DNA of 53,441 bases from Actinomycetota bacterium. Lineage in GTDB: Bacteria > Actinomycetota > Acidimicrobiia > Acidimicrobiales > Acidimicrobilacustridaceae. A program made the position numbers and the translations under genes. Location of the stretch: positions 1 to 53,441 of the forward strand of contig SYBH01000097.1 in NCBI GenBank assembly GCA_005787345.1. The letters run 5' to 3'. Positions 17,506 to 25,978 of the stretch are shown in pieces; the first letter of the stretch is position 1; each line of letters starts with the position of its first letter. Under the pieces are notes generated by a model. The model did not search any database. It was not told where the DNA came from and saw nothing but the letters and a program-made list of their open reading frames with translations.

Positions 17506-17916
17506 TTATGCCGAAGCTTCTGATCCGAGTGCAGCGCGAAGAGCCTGTGCCACTTTGTCGAGTTCGGCTGGATCGACCGCACTATTCGCTTTTCGGAAAT
17601 CTATATCCGCTTCTGAAGTGATGGGGAGTACGTGAAGGTGGGTGTGGGGGACTTCGAGCCCAGCGATGATGAGAGAGATTCGTTCGGCTTGGAATGCGGC
17701 CATCTGGGCTGCGGCAATTTTGCGACTGACGATGGCGAGATGCCCGGCGATCTCGTCAGGTAGATCGACCCAATGGTCAATTTCGAGTCGCGGCACCACA
17801 AGGGTATGGCCGGGGCAGATTGGGGCGATTGTGAGGAAGGCGACGCATACATCGTCTCGGTAAACAAACCGTCCTGGAAGGTCGCCATTGATGATCTTGG
17901 TAAACAAGGTGCTCAT
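17506..17916 (-). CDS. HIT-family protein (histidine triad hydrolase)
   Basis: A 136-residue nucleotide-binding hydrolase or transferase of the HIT superfamily. The catalytic triad motif is VPHTHLHVLP near residues 90-99, and the N-terminal FTKIINGDLPGRFVYRDD is typical of HinT-like proteins. Its natural substrate is not predictable. It is convergent with the SRAP gene (four bases apart) and divergent from pgsA with only 26 bases between start codons. The two promoters must therefore overlap. Confidence 0.92.
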   Translation of the reverse strand: MSTLFTKIINGDLPGRFVYRDDVCVAFLTIAPICPGHTLVVPRLEIDHWVDLPDEIAGHLAIVSRKIAAAQMAAFQAERISLIIAGLEVPHTHLHVLPITSEADIDFRKANSAVDPAELDKVAQALRAALGSEASA

Positions 17917-17929
17917 GGGATTGAAATCG

Positions 17930-17935
17930 TAGAGT
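17930..17935 (+). promoter_or_regulatory. -10-like element of pgsA
   Basis: TAGAGT followed by seven bases and the ATG at 17943. A TACGAT on the opposite strand (17926-17931), nine bases before the HIT start, shares two bases with it. Confidence 0.4.
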
Positions 17936-17942
17936 GCAGCGA

Positions 17943-18548
17943 ATGAACGTGCCCGCTAACTCCGAATCAGCGAACCAGATTCTCACCATTCCAAATCTGA
18001 TCACTCTTGTTCGCTTGTTGTGTTTGCCAGTTTTCGTATGGCTTCTGCTCGGTCGAGAGAATCCTTTGGCGGCAGGGGCACTGCTCGGTGTTTTGGGGGC
18101 TACCGATTGGGTGGACGGCTGGTACGCACGCCGTTTCAACGCCGTTTCAGACCTCGGGAAGATCTTCGATCCGGTTGTAGACAGGCTTCTTTTCTTCGTA
18201 GCAATCGTCGCAATCATCATCGCCGGGGCGGCTCCGCTCTGGTTTTGCATCGCCGTATTGGTGCGAGAAGTGGTTCTTTCTTTGGCCACGTTGGTCCTAG
18301 CTTCCCTTGGAGCTCGCCGTATCGATGTGACCTGGATCGGAAAGGCGGCCACATTCGGATTGATGTTTGCGTTCCCCGGATTCCTCTGGGCGTCGACCGA
18401 CTGGGTGTTGCAGCCCTTCTTTGAGATCGCCGCCTGGGCCTGCGCGGTGCCAGCACTGGCGGCCTCGTACTACGCCGCTGGTCTCTACGTACCCATTGGG
18501 CTTCGCGCCCTACGTGACGGGCGTATGGCAAGGGCCACGGGGGAGTGA
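17943..18548 (+). CDS. pgsA: CDP-alcohol phosphatidyltransferase (PgsA-like)
   Basis: Membrane enzyme joining CDP-diacylglycerol to an alcohol phosphate, most likely phosphatidylglycerophosphate synthesis. The family motif D-X2-D-G-X2-A-R-X8-G-X3-D-X3-D is complete, starting DWVDGWYAR near residue 55. About five hydrophobic segments follow. The 201-residue form from the ATG at 17943 is preferred over GTG 17934 because TAGAGT lies seven bases before it. Phosphatidylinositol or cardiolipin synthase paralogues share the motif, so the acceptor alcohol is an inference. Confidence 0.85.
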   Translation: MNVPANSESANQILTIPNLITLVRLLCLPVFVWLLLGRENPLAAGALLGVLGATDWVDGWYARRFNAVSDLGKIFDPVVDRLLFFVAIVAIIIAGAAPLWFCIAVLVREVVLSLATLVLASLGARRIDVTWIGKAATFGLMFAFPGFLWASTDWVLQPFFEIAAWACAVPALAASYYAAGLYVPIGLRALRDGRMARATGE

Positions 18549-18598
18549 GGTCTCTCGGCGCCGGGGCTCACGCTTCGGTGGAGGTCGAGGCAATCGGA

Positions 18599-18604
18599 TA
18601 GCGT
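18599..18604 (+). promoter_or_regulatory. -10-like element of gcvH
   Basis: TAGCGT, then seven bases to the ATG at 18612, with no Shine-Dalgarno. Confidence 0.4.
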
Positions 18605-18611
18605 TCGGCCT

Positions 18612-18995
18612 ATGCAACTGCCTGATGATTTGCGCTACTCCTCCGACCACGAATGGGTCCGTCTCGAGAACGGTCAGCTTCGGCTCGGCATAACCGATTA
18701 CGCACAAGATGCGCTCGGAGATGTTGTGTACGTCGAGATCCCCGAAGTTGGGATGCAGGTCGATGCCGCCGCAAAGGTCAGCGAAGTTGAGTCAACTAAA
18801 TCGGTCTCAGACATCTACGCACCCGTGGCCGGCACAGTTATCGCAGTGAATGAATCACTCTCGGATTCACCAGAGCGTTTGAATGATGATCCTTATGGCG
18901 ATGGTTGGATCTGCATCATTGAACCTTCTGATGCAAATTCTGTTGACGCCCTTCTAGACGTCGACGGTTACCGGCGGTTGATCGAAGGCTCGTGA
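18612..18995 (+). CDS. gcvH: glycine cleavage system H protein
   Basis: Lipoylated carrier that shuttles the aminomethyl group between P, T and L proteins. The 127-residue product has the lipoylation motif VESTKSVSDIYAP with the modified Lys at residue 63. HEWVRLE precedes it near residue 13 and the Gly-rich GDGWICII lies near 96. It heads a set of genes whose order (gcvH, FHA, MerR, DUF151, MerR) matches Mycobacterium tuberculosis Rv1826-Rv1830 from memory. The FHA gene start overlaps its stop (TGATG). Confidence 0.96.
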   Translation: MQLPDDLRYSSDHEWVRLENGQLRLGITDYAQDALGDVVYVEIPEVGMQVDAAAKVSEVESTKSVSDIYAPVAGTVIAVNESLSDSPERLNDDPYGDGWICIIEPSDANSVDALLDVDGYRRLIEGS

Positions 18996-19489
18996 TGGCC
19001 GTTGTCGAGGGATTCTGCAATAACTGCGGGCACCGCAATTCGCTTGGAGCAAATTTCTGCTCGTCATGCGGCGCAGTCCTTGAATCCCTCGCGCCCGATC
19101 ACACAACGATCACCTTTCATCCAGTGACGCCAGGAGACCCAATTGAGAGCGACGTTGCTGTTGTCGTCGAGGGCATTCCTGCCGATACTGCGATGCTCGT
19201 AGTCCAGCGTGGTTCAAAGGCTGGTAGCCGATTCGCGCTGGACAGTGATGTAGTGACTGCAGGCCGACATCCCGATTCAGACATTTTCCTCGACGACATC
19301 ACGGTTTCACGTCGTCACGCTGAACTTCGACGCGTCACTGATGGAACGTGGTTGGCTTGCGATACCGGTTCGCTCAATGGCACATATCTCAATCGTCAAC
19401 GAATCGAGACGGCCATGCTTTCGACCGGCGACGAATTGCAAATCGGAAAATTCAAACTTGTGTTTCTTCTCGGCGGAGACGGCGCGTGA
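18995..19489 (+). CDS. garA: GarA-like FHA-domain regulator with N-terminal zinc ribbon
   Basis: FHA proteins bind phosphothreonine. GarA (Rv1827) switches between kinase-phosphorylated closed and open forms to control glutamate and TCA-cycle enzymes. Residues about 70-160 match GarA closely, with AGRHPDSDIFLDD, TVSRRHAEL and GSLNGTYLNR. The N-terminus differs: two CXXC knuckles (CNNCGHRNSLGANFCSSCG) form a zinc ribbon, followed by DHTTITF in place of GarA's phosphorylatable ETTS segment. The ATG at 18995 overlaps the gcvH stop, and the stop overlaps the following GTG. Confidence 0.9.
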   Translation: MAVVEGFCNNCGHRNSLGANFCSSCGAVLESLAPDHTTITFHPVTPGDPIESDVAVVVEGIPADTAMLVVQRGSKAGSRFALDSDVVTAGRHPDSDIFLDDITVSRRHAELRRVTDGTWLACDTGSLNGTYLNRQRIETAMLSTGDELQIGKFKLVFLLGGDGA

Positions 19490-20433
19490 CAGAGACAGGT
19501 ACCGGTACTCATTCCTCGATTGGCGATGTCTTGGCGCTCCTGCAAAGCGACTATCCCGATATCACCATTTCCAAGATTCGATTCCTGGAAAGCCAAGGTT
19601 TATTGAATCCCGAGCGCACTCCTTCGGGTTATCGAAAATTTCACAGTGAAGACATTGAACGACTGCGATGGATTCTCACGCAGCAACGTGATCATTTTTT
19701 GCCACTGAAGGTAATCAAAGAACGTCTCGCAGCTGGCGATTTTGCCGATGGTCCACCCGAGGGTGTTCTGCCTTTTGACCGCACACCGGAAAATAGAGCG
19801 ACATCAAATGGCTCCTCAACCTCTGGGGTCGTCAATCAAACTTCGGTTCGTGCGTCAGCGAAGAAGGATTCCGCAACCAACGAGAGAGACGGCCACGTTT
19901 CGACTTCTCGAACGAGTGCCGTCACAAGTTTGCTTGAAGGACCCGCGGCACCGCCCAGCGCGCCTCGAGGCGGTAGACGGCATCCGACTGGACACAAGAA
20001 GGGCGATCCCACGCCGGTGAAAGATGCGGAAGAAGTGGTTGAAATGCCCGAGGTTGCACTCACTTTGAAAGAACTCTGCGAGCAGAGCGGCTTGGGCGAG
20101 TCTGAGGTTGCCGATCTCGAGAAGTTCGGCCTACTCACGCGCCGATCAATGGGGCATGTCGAGTTTTACGACGACGAAGCACTCGTCGTTGCCCGTCTCG
20201 CTGGCGGATTCGGAAGGTACGGAATTGAACCTCGACACCTTCGTATGTACAAAGTTTCGGCCGATCGTGAAGCCGGGCTCTTTGAGCAACTGATTACCCC
20301 GCTGCTGAAACAGCGTCGATCCGCTGCCCGAGAGCAGGCGGTTGAGATGCTCGAAGAGTTGGCGGAACTTGCCGATGACCTGCGGGCAGTCATGGTTCGG
20401 GCCTCCCTGCGTGAGTATCTAGGCCAAGCCTGA
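19486..20433 (+). CDS. ftsR: MerR-type regulator, FtsR/Rv1828-like
   Basis: A 315-residue DNA-binding protein. The N-terminal winged helix-turn-helix (TISKIRFLESQGLLNPERTPSGYRKF, residues about 27-52) is MerR-type, and LRWILTQQRDHFLPLKVIKERL follows. A long Ser/Thr/Arg linker (about 100-185) leads to a second MerR-like helix region (LKELCEQSGLGESEVADLEKFGLL) and a C-terminal helix. This layout matches Rv1828 and Corynebacterium FtsR, an activator of ftsZ. The GTG at 19486 overlaps the FHA stop and has GGAG upstream. Target assignment is by homology and synteny only. Confidence 0.85.
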   Translation: MTETGTGTHSSIGDVLALLQSDYPDITISKIRFLESQGLLNPERTPSGYRKFHSEDIERLRWILTQQRDHFLPLKVIKERLAAGDFADGPPEGVLPFDRTPENRATSNGSSTSGVVNQTSVRASAKKDSATNERDGHVSTSRTSAVTSLLEGPAAPPSAPRGGRRHPTGHKKGDPTPVKDAEEVVEMPEVALTLKELCEQSGLGESEVADLEKFGLLTRRSMGHVEFYDDEALVVARLAGGFGRYGIEPRHLRMYKVSADREAGLFEQLITPLLKQRRSAAREQAVEMLEELAELADDLRAVMVRASLREYLGQA

Positions 20434-20463
20434 CCCTCGGGTTCGGTTGCTGTTCCATGCCGG

Positions 20464-20469
20464 TAGTCT
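20464..20469 (+). promoter_or_regulatory. -10-like element of the DUF151 gene
   Basis: TAGTCT six bases before the GTG at 20476, with no Shine-Dalgarno. Confidence 0.4.
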
Positions 20470-20475
20470 GAGCCG

Positions 20476-20970
20476 GTGATAGAGATGGAAGTCATCAACG
20501 TTCAGGTTGATATCCCGGGCAACTCTCCAGTCCTCGTTTTGCGAGAGGTTGCGGGTGCCGGCCGGCTCGTTCCCATCTTTATTGGTCACGCCGAAGCTTC
20601 TGCAATCAGTTTTGGGCTCGAGGGTGTCGTTACCCCGAGACCATTAACGCATGATCTTTTCTTTGAAGCGATTGAGCATTTAGGCGCCACGCTTACCTCC
20701 ATTGAGATCACAAAAGTCGACGGCGGTACGTTTTATGCCGAGATGGTCTTGAAGGTTGACGAAACCGAGTCTCGTCTCTCCGCCCGGCCATCCGACGCCG
20801 TGGCACTGGCGTTGCGCTTTCACTGCCCGATATGGGCCGACGATTCGGTCGTCGAGGCTGCTGGTCTGCTTCCTGACGACGAAACCGAAGGTACCGACGA
20901 CGGGGGAGACGTCGTCGAGGAGTTCCGCGCCTTTATCGACAACGTGAATCCTGAGGATTTCGCTTCCTGA
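20476..20970 (+). CDS. bifunctional nuclease family protein (DUF151)
   Basis: This 164-residue protein is of the DUF151 family, with the conserved core LREVAGAGRLVPIFIGHAEA near residues 23-42. RPSDAVALALRFHCPIWAD near 103-121 completes the signature. The plant and archaeal members were described as bifunctional DNase/RNase; actinobacterial function is not settled. The C-terminus is acidic. It keeps the Rv1829 position between two MerR regulators. The GTG at 20476 is used, with an ATG at 20485 as an alternative. Confidence 0.88.
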   Translation: MIEMEVINVQVDIPGNSPVLVLREVAGAGRLVPIFIGHAEASAISFGLEGVVTPRPLTHDLFFEAIEHLGATLTSIEITKVDGGTFYAEMVLKVDETESRLSARPSDAVALALRFHCPIWADDSVVEAAGLLPDDETEGTDDGGDVVEEFRAFIDNVNPEDFAS

Positions 20971-20989
20971 GAGGGTTTCCACCCAATCA

Positions 20990-21018
20990 TTGACGCCGCG
21001 CGCGGAGCCCTGTACGGT
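20990..21018 (+). promoter_or_regulatory. sigma-70-type promoter of the second MerR gene
   Basis: TTGACG (20990-20995) and TACGGT (21013-21018) are separated by exactly 17 bases. It lies about 100 bases before the ATG at 21123, so unlike most genes here this one would have a long leader. Confidence 0.6.
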
Positions 21019-21029
21019 CGGCGGTCCTC

Positions 21030-21101
21030 ACAACGGCGTAATTTCGCCGTTGTCATCCGTGGGGTCAGCGCTGATCCCGTTCTGTGACGTAGGGCCGTCA
21101 C
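21030..21101 (+). promoter_or_regulatory. structured 5' leader with three successive hairpins
   Basis: Three inverted repeats follow one another in the predicted leader. ACAACGGCG-6-CGCCGTTGT lies at 21030-21053. A near-palindrome GGGGTCAGCGCTGATCCC lies at 21061-21078. GTGACG-6-CGTCAC lies at 21084-21101. The ribosome site GGGAG comes just after. No known riboswitch core was recognised. Confidence 0.5.
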
Positions 21102-21122
21102 TTGTTACGACTGGGAGCTTCT

Positions 21123-21623
21123 ATGGCATCTACAAATGAACGCGCGGTCGACCAAGGCTTTAGTGGCGCGAAGGCAGCAGAGATTGTTGGAATTAGTTAT
21201 CGCCAACTCGACTATTGGGCTCGAACAGACCTAGTTCGTCCGACGCTCACCGATGCTGCCGGAAGTGGTAGTCGTCGCCGCTACGGCTATACCGATCTTC
21301 TTGAGTTGAAGGTCATCAAGAGTCTTCTCGATGCAGGAATCCGCCTCGAAAATGTCCGAGAGATTTTCAGTTATCTCCGAGACATTCTCGGACAAGAGAT
21401 CACTTCGGCAAACCTCGTTATCCAAGGCGCAACCTCGGTGGTCATCCAGTCCGACGGGGAACTCATCGACCTGATTCATAAGGGGCAGGGTGTCTTGAAC
21501 ATTCTTCCGCTCGCAGGCGTTCGAGACGAGATGGACGCTCGAATTCGCGAACTGCGTCCCTCTGCAGAATCACCTGCACAGGTTGGCAAAACTGCGAAGG
21601 CGACGATTCGCACCGCGATCTGA
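21123..21623 (+). CDS. MerR-family regulator, Rv1830-like
   Basis: A 166-residue transcription regulator. The MerR helix-turn-helix is seen in SGAKAAEIVGISYRQLDYWARTDLVRP (residues about 14-40). SRRRYGYTDLLELKVIKSLLDAGIRLENVREI is the wing and linker. The C-terminus has no Cys or metal pattern, so the effector is unknown. The ATG at 21123 has GGGAG eight bases upstream. In mycobacteria the counterpart is a small MerR next to the glycine-cleavage genes. Here it has its own promoter and a folded leader. Confidence 0.87.
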   Translation: MASTNERAVDQGFSGAKAAEIVGISYRQLDYWARTDLVRPTLTDAAGSGSRRRYGYTDLLELKVIKSLLDAGIRLENVREIFSYLRDILGQEITSANLVIQGATSVVIQSDGELIDLIHKGQGVLNILPLAGVRDEMDARIRELRPSAESPAQVGKTAKATIRTAI

Positions 21624-21668
21624 ACGGAAGTTCGGAACGGGTTGAGCGCGATGTTGTTTGTTCGAAAC

Positions 21669-21674
21669 TAGGGT
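21669..21674 (+). promoter_or_regulatory. -10-like element of gcvT
   Basis: TAGGGT six bases before the GTG at 21681. There is no ribosome site and no riboswitch-like fold in the 57-base gap. Confidence 0.4.
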
Positions 21675-21680
21675 CACTAC

Positions 21681-22763
21681 GTGACTGATCGCCTTTCTCC
21701 ACTCGATGCTGTTCATCGTTCAATCGGCGCCAAAATGGTGCCGTTTGGCGGCTGGGAGATGCCCCTTTCTTACGAAGAAGGGACCCTCGCCGAGCACCGC
21801 GCATGCCGTCATGGCGCAGTTGTTTTCGACGTCTCCCATCTCGGCACTGTTCGAGTCACTGGTCCCGATGCGTTCGATGTACTGCAGCGGGCCTTCACAA
21901 ACGATCTCCATCGGATTGCTCCAGGGCGTGCGCAGTACACCCATCTCCTCGACCAAGACGACGCGTCAGTCGTTGACGACATCATCATCTGGTGGGTTGA
22001 TCCCGAAACATTCGATGTCATGCCCAACGCTTCGAATACCGATCGGGTAACCGGAGCGTTAGAGCAGATCGTTCTGAGCATGGACGGCATCACCATCGAT
22101 GCTGGCGACATCACTTCTGAGCGTGCGATTTTGGCGGTGCAAGGTCCACAGGCCCGATCGCTGCTGGCGACTGTCGATGAGGCAATCGCTTCGGTGAAGC
22201 GTTTTGATGTTCGACGGATCGAATGGCAGGGCGTTGCCCTCGTCGTCGCGGGAACCGGATACACCGGAGAGGACGGTGTCGAGATTTCCGTACCTCTTTC
22301 ACACGCGGCAGCGCTTTGGTCAGCTTTGACGAGTGCTGGAATTACTCCGGCAGGTCTCGGTGCGCGAGACACGTTGCGTCTCGAAGCTGGTCTTCCTTTG
22401 CACGGGCATGAACTCGGAGCAGGCATCACGTCGTTGCAGGCGGGGCTTGGTTGGGCAGTTCGCTTCGACAAAGGCCCGTTCCGAGGTTCAGAGGCTCTTG
22501 CGGCTGAACGTGATCATGGGATCTCGCGCCGGCTCGCGGGGCTCGTCACCGAGGGTCGGCGACCTCCACGAGAAGGTTCACCAGTTTTGCGTGACGGCGT
22601 TGTCGTCGGAGAAGTCACAAGCGGAAATTATTCTCCCGAACTGGGACACGGAATCGCTCTCGCGTTCCTTCCGCCCGACGCAAGCGTTGGGGATAGGTTC
22701 ACTATCGATGTGCGCGGAACACTTCTCGATGCTGTCGTTGTGAAGCCGCCGTTTGTTGGCTGA
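21681..22763 (+). CDS. gcvT: aminomethyltransferase, glycine cleavage T protein
   Basis: Transfers the methylene group from lipoyl-H protein to tetrahydrofolate, releasing ammonia. The 360-residue product has the family start (LDAVHRSIGAKMVPFGGWEMPLSY) and FDVSHLGTVRVTGPDA near residues 49-64. The catalytic Asp segment and GLGARDTLRLEAGLPLHGHEL near 231-251 are also present. The GTG start is used. Its TGA stop abuts the TTA stop of gcvP on the other strand, with no base between the two genes. Confidence 0.96.
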   Translation: MTDRLSPLDAVHRSIGAKMVPFGGWEMPLSYEEGTLAEHRACRHGAVVFDVSHLGTVRVTGPDAFDVLQRAFTNDLHRIAPGRAQYTHLLDQDDASVVDDIIIWWVDPETFDVMPNASNTDRVTGALEQIVLSMDGITIDAGDITSERAILAVQGPQARSLLATVDEAIASVKRFDVRRIEWQGVALVVAGTGYTGEDGVEISVPLSHAAALWSALTSAGITPAGLGARDTLRLEAGLPLHGHELGAGITSLQAGLGWAVRFDKGPFRGSEALAAERDHGISRRLAGLVTEGRRPPREGSPVLRDGVVVGEVTSGNYSPELGHGIALAFLPPDASVGDRFTIDVRGTLLDAVVVKPPFVG

Positions 22764-25661
22764 TTAGTTCTCGGCAAACGCTTCGATTGGCGGGCACGAG
22801 CACACGACGTTTCGGTCGCCGTAGGCGCCATCAATGCGGCTCACCGGAGGCCAATAGCGGGCAGCAACGTGGCCTGCGGGCCAACCGGCGACTTCACGTG
22901 GGTAGGAATGCTCCCATGAGTCGCTCGTGAGGTCGGCTGCAGTATGCGGTGCGTTGTGCAACGGATTGTCCTCTGCTGGCCAATGACCAGATGCCACGAG
23001 ATCGATTTCACGTCGGATCGACAACATCGCGTTGCAGAATCGATCAAGTTCCATCAAGCCTTCGCTCTCGGTGCTCTCGAACATGAGAGTTCCGGCAACA
23101 GGGAACGACATCGTCGGTGCGTGAAAGCCGTAGTCAATCAATCGCTTCGCAACGTCGTCCACTGTGACACCAGTATCTTTGGTGATAGGTCGAAGGTCGA
23201 GAATGCACTCATGGGCAACCAAACCATCTCGACCGGTGTAGAGAATAGGGAAGGCGTCTTTGAGTCGTTTCGCCACGTAGTTCGCGTTGAGGATCGCGAC
23301 ATGGGTGGCGCGCTCGAGACCCTCGGGCCCCATCATCGAGATGTACGACCACGGAATTGTGAGGATGTTTGCCGAGCCATAGGGGGCTGAAGACACAGGA
23401 CCGACCAGTGGACCGGTAACGGAACTGTCTCGATCGGGACCAGCCGAAGGAATTACAGGATGGCCTGGAAGATAAGGGGCCAAGTGAGCGCGAACAGCGA
23501 CAGGGCCAACTCCTGGTCCACCTCCACCATGAGGAATGCAAAATGTTTTATGGAGATTTAGATGACTGACGTCGGCGCCGAAGTGACCGGGACGCGCCAC
23601 GCCGACAAGTGCATTGAGGTTTGCGCCGTCGAGGTACACCTGCCCGCCGGCGTCGTGCACCGCTCCACAAATGTCGCCGATGGCTTCTTCGAAAACACCG
23701 TGAGTCGACGGGTAGGTAATCATTAATGCAGCGAGATCGCTCGCGTGTTCATCAATCTTTGTTCGAAGATCATCGACATCGACATTGCCGTTTTCATCGC
23801 AAGCGATAACGATCACCCGCATGCCAACCATCGTTGCGCTTGCAGCGTTTGTTCCGTGGGCCGAAGCAGGGATCAGACAAACGGTGCGGTGCGCATGGCC
23901 GTTACCAAGATGCCACGCCCGAATAGCAAGAAGCCCGGCGAACTCTCCCTGGGAACCGGCATTTGGCTGAAGCGACACTGCGTCGTAACCAGTGATATCG
24001 GAAAGCCAGCGCTCAAGATCGGAAATGATCGTCCGATATCCAGCTGCATCCGCAGGATCGACATAGGGGTGAAGTCCGGCAAATTGGCTCCACGTGACCG
24101 GTTCCATCTCGGCTGCCGAATTAAGTTTCATCGTGCAAGAACCGAGAGGAATCATGGCTCGGTCGAGCGCAAGATCGACATCGGCGAGCCTGCGCAAATA
24201 CCGAACCATCTCGGTCTCACTGTGATGAGTCGTGAAATTTGGATGATCGAGATAGCTCGTTGTGCGTTGACTCGCAGCCGGGATGGACTCACCTGATGTC
24301 GCGTCGAGTTTGGCTATCGATATGTCGCTCGCCCCGGCGCAGGTCAAAAGCGTGGAGACGGTTACTGGCGTTGTGGTCTCATCGAACGACACCGAAATGG
24401 TGTCGGCATCGACTCGGCGCACTTCAAGACCCGCAGAACGAGCTGTCGCTACCAGCGCATCGGCACCGGAAGGAACCGAAATCGTGAGTGTGTCGAAGAA
24501 TGTTTGGTTTACCGGGCCAAGACCAAGATCACGGAAACCTTCAGCTGCAGCAGCAGTGAGGCGATTAACACGGGTAGCGATTCGGCGGAGTCCCTGCGGT
24601 CCGTGCCACGCGGCATAGAGGGCCGCCATCACCGCGAGAAGAACTTGAGCGGTGCAGATATTTGATGTCGCCTTTTCGCGACGGATGTGTTGCTCACGAG
24701 TTTGCAGCGCAAGGCGGTACGCCGGTCGACCAGCTGTGTCGATTGAAACACCCACAAGACGACCGGGCAGGACTCGTCGGTGTTCGTCGCGAGTTGCAAG
24801 GAACCCAGCGCTCGGCCCGCCAAATCCAAGCGGGATTCCGAAACGTTGTGAAGAGCCAACGACAACATCGGCGCCGAGTTCACCCGGGGGAGTGATGAGA
24901 CAGCAGGCAAGGAGATCGGTGGTGACGGCCACAAGCGCACCAGCGATATGGGCGGCGTCAATTGCGGGAGCGATATCGCGAATTGCACCCGAGGAGCCCG
25001 GATGGGAGAGGAGTACGCCAAAGACGTCGCCGGCGATGGGGTCACTGGGATCGGCCAGCTCGATCGTGAAGCCAAGCGGCTCGGCGCGTGTTTGGAGCAC
25101 CGCAATTGTTTGGGGATGGGTATCGCTATCGACGACAAAGCGATCGCCGCGCTTTCCATTTGTTCGGTGGAGCAGAGTCATTGCCTCAGCGGCTGCGGTT
25201 GATTCGTCGAGCATCGATGCGTTTGCGATATCCATACCGGTGAGATCGCAGACCATGGTCTGGTACATGAGAAGTGCTTCGAGCCGGCCTTGAGAAATCT
25301 CAGGTTGATACGGCGTGTACGCCGTGTACCAAGCTGGATTCTCGAGCACATTGCGTCGAAGAACCGGGGGAGTTACACAGTCGTACCATCCGCAACCGAT
25401 AAGAGAAGTGCGGACGACGTTGCGATCAGCGATCGACCGCAATCGCTGAAGCATCGTGGCTTCATCAACAGCTGAGGGAACAGCCAGGGGAGTCGTCGAT
25501 CGAATGGAGGGAGGCACGACGGCATCGATAAGTGCTTCGAGGGTCGGCTGCCCGACAACAGTGAGCATCCGCTCGATGTCGTCCTCAGATGGTCCAATAT
25601 GCCGACCAACAAATTGATCAGCGTGAATCAGTTCTTCAAGTGACGGGCGGGGATCAGTCAT
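22764..25661 (-). CDS. gcvP: glycine dehydrogenase (decarboxylating), glycine cleavage P protein
   Basis: PLP enzyme that decarboxylates glycine and passes the aminomethyl group to H protein. The 965-residue product is the fused (alpha2) form. The N-terminal half has [14 protein letters not shown], and the C-terminal half has the PLP Lys in [18 protein letters not shown]. The frame continues upstream, but the ATG at 25661 is chosen because the family N-terminus begins there and GAGG lies about seven bases before it. The extra upstream residues translate riboswitch sequence. It is regulated by the tandem glycine riboswitch upstream and converges head-on with gcvT. Confidence 0.96.
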   Translation of the reverse strand: MTDPRPSLEELIHADQFVGRHIGPSEDDIERMLTVVGQPTLEALIDAVVPPSIRSTTPLAVPSAVDEATMLQRLRSIADRNVVRTSLIGCGWYDCVTPPVLRRNVLENPAWYTAYTPYQPEISQGRLEALLMYQTMVCDLTGMDIANASMLDESTAAAEAMTLLHRTNGKRGDRFVVDSDTHPQTIAVLQTRAEPLGFTIELADPSDPIAGDVFGVLLSHPGSSGAIRDIAPAIDAAHIAGALVAVTTDLLACCLITPPGELGADVVVGSSQRFGIPLGFGGPSAGFLATRDEHRRVLPGRLVGVSIDTAGRPAYRLALQTREQHIRREKATSNICTAQVLLAVMAALYAAWHGPQGLRRIATRVNRLTAAAAEGFRDLGLGPVNQTFFDTLTISVPSGADALVATARSAGLEVRRVDADTISVSFDETTTPVTVSTLLTCAGASDISIAKLDATSGESIPAASQRTTSYLDHPNFTTHHSETEMVRYLRRLADVDLALDRAMIPLGSCTMKLNSAAEMEPVTWSQFAGLHPYVDPADAAGYRTIISDLERWLSDITGYDAVSLQPNAGSQGEFAGLLAIRAWHLGNGHAHRTVCLIPASAHGTNAASATMVGMRVIVIACDENGNVDVDDLRTKIDEHASDLAALMITYPSTHGVFEEAIGDICGAVHDAGGQVYLDGANLNALVGVARPGHFGADVSHLNLHKTFCIPHGGGGPGVGPVAVRAHLAPYLPGHPVIPSAGPDRDSSVTGPLVGPVSSAPYGSANILTIPWSYISMMGPEGLERATHVAILNANYVAKRLKDAFPILYTGRDGLVAHECILDLRPITKDTGVTVDDVAKRLIDYGFHAPTMSFPVAGTLMFESTESEGLMELDRFCNAMLSIRREIDLVASGHWPAEDNPLHNAPHTAADLTSDSWEHSYPREVAGWPAGHVAARYWPPVSRIDGAYGDRNVVCSCPPIEAFAEN

Positions 25662-25699
25662 GGTGGCCTCGGTGGTAGCGACGCGAAAGCGCCTTGGTC

Positions 25700-25943
25700 G
25701 GGACCCCGCTCTGTTGTGGAACCTGAGAGTTTCGCTTCGAACGGCGACAGAACCCAAAGGAACCTGTTCGTCGTTGTCGACTTTCCCCGTCGGTGAGTCA
25801 CTCACGTGAGTAAGGGACTGCTCTCCAGAGTTGCCTACGCATGCGGTACATGAGCCTGAGAGTTTCCCGGGGGGTTGCTCCTTCGGCGCCAGTCAATGTC
25901 CGTGCGATCGTGGTGATCGCTGGTGCACTGAATGGTCTCTCCC
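25700..25943 (-). promoter_or_regulatory. tandem glycine riboswitch upstream of gcvP
   Basis: On the minus strand, aptamer 1 runs from GGGAGAG (25943 downwards) through GGCGCCGAAGGAGCAA and AAACTCTCAGG to CTGGAGAG near 25821. Aptamer 2 follows after a short linker with CACCGACGGGGAAAG, then GCGAAACTCTCAGG near 25722-25735, and ends near 25700. These are the hallmark conserved blocks of the glycine riboswitch. It lies 39 bases before the gcvP ATG. No obvious terminator stem with a T-run follows, so translational control is more likely. The 317-base gap is otherwise empty. Confidence 0.9.
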
Positions 25944-25978
25944 GCAAGCGGTGATCAGCGTCAGTTGTGGTTGTAAAC

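Noticed and set aside
25662-25805. N-terminal extension of gcvP
   Set aside because: The frame runs back through riboswitch sequence and the family N-terminus starts at 25661, so those codons are not protein.
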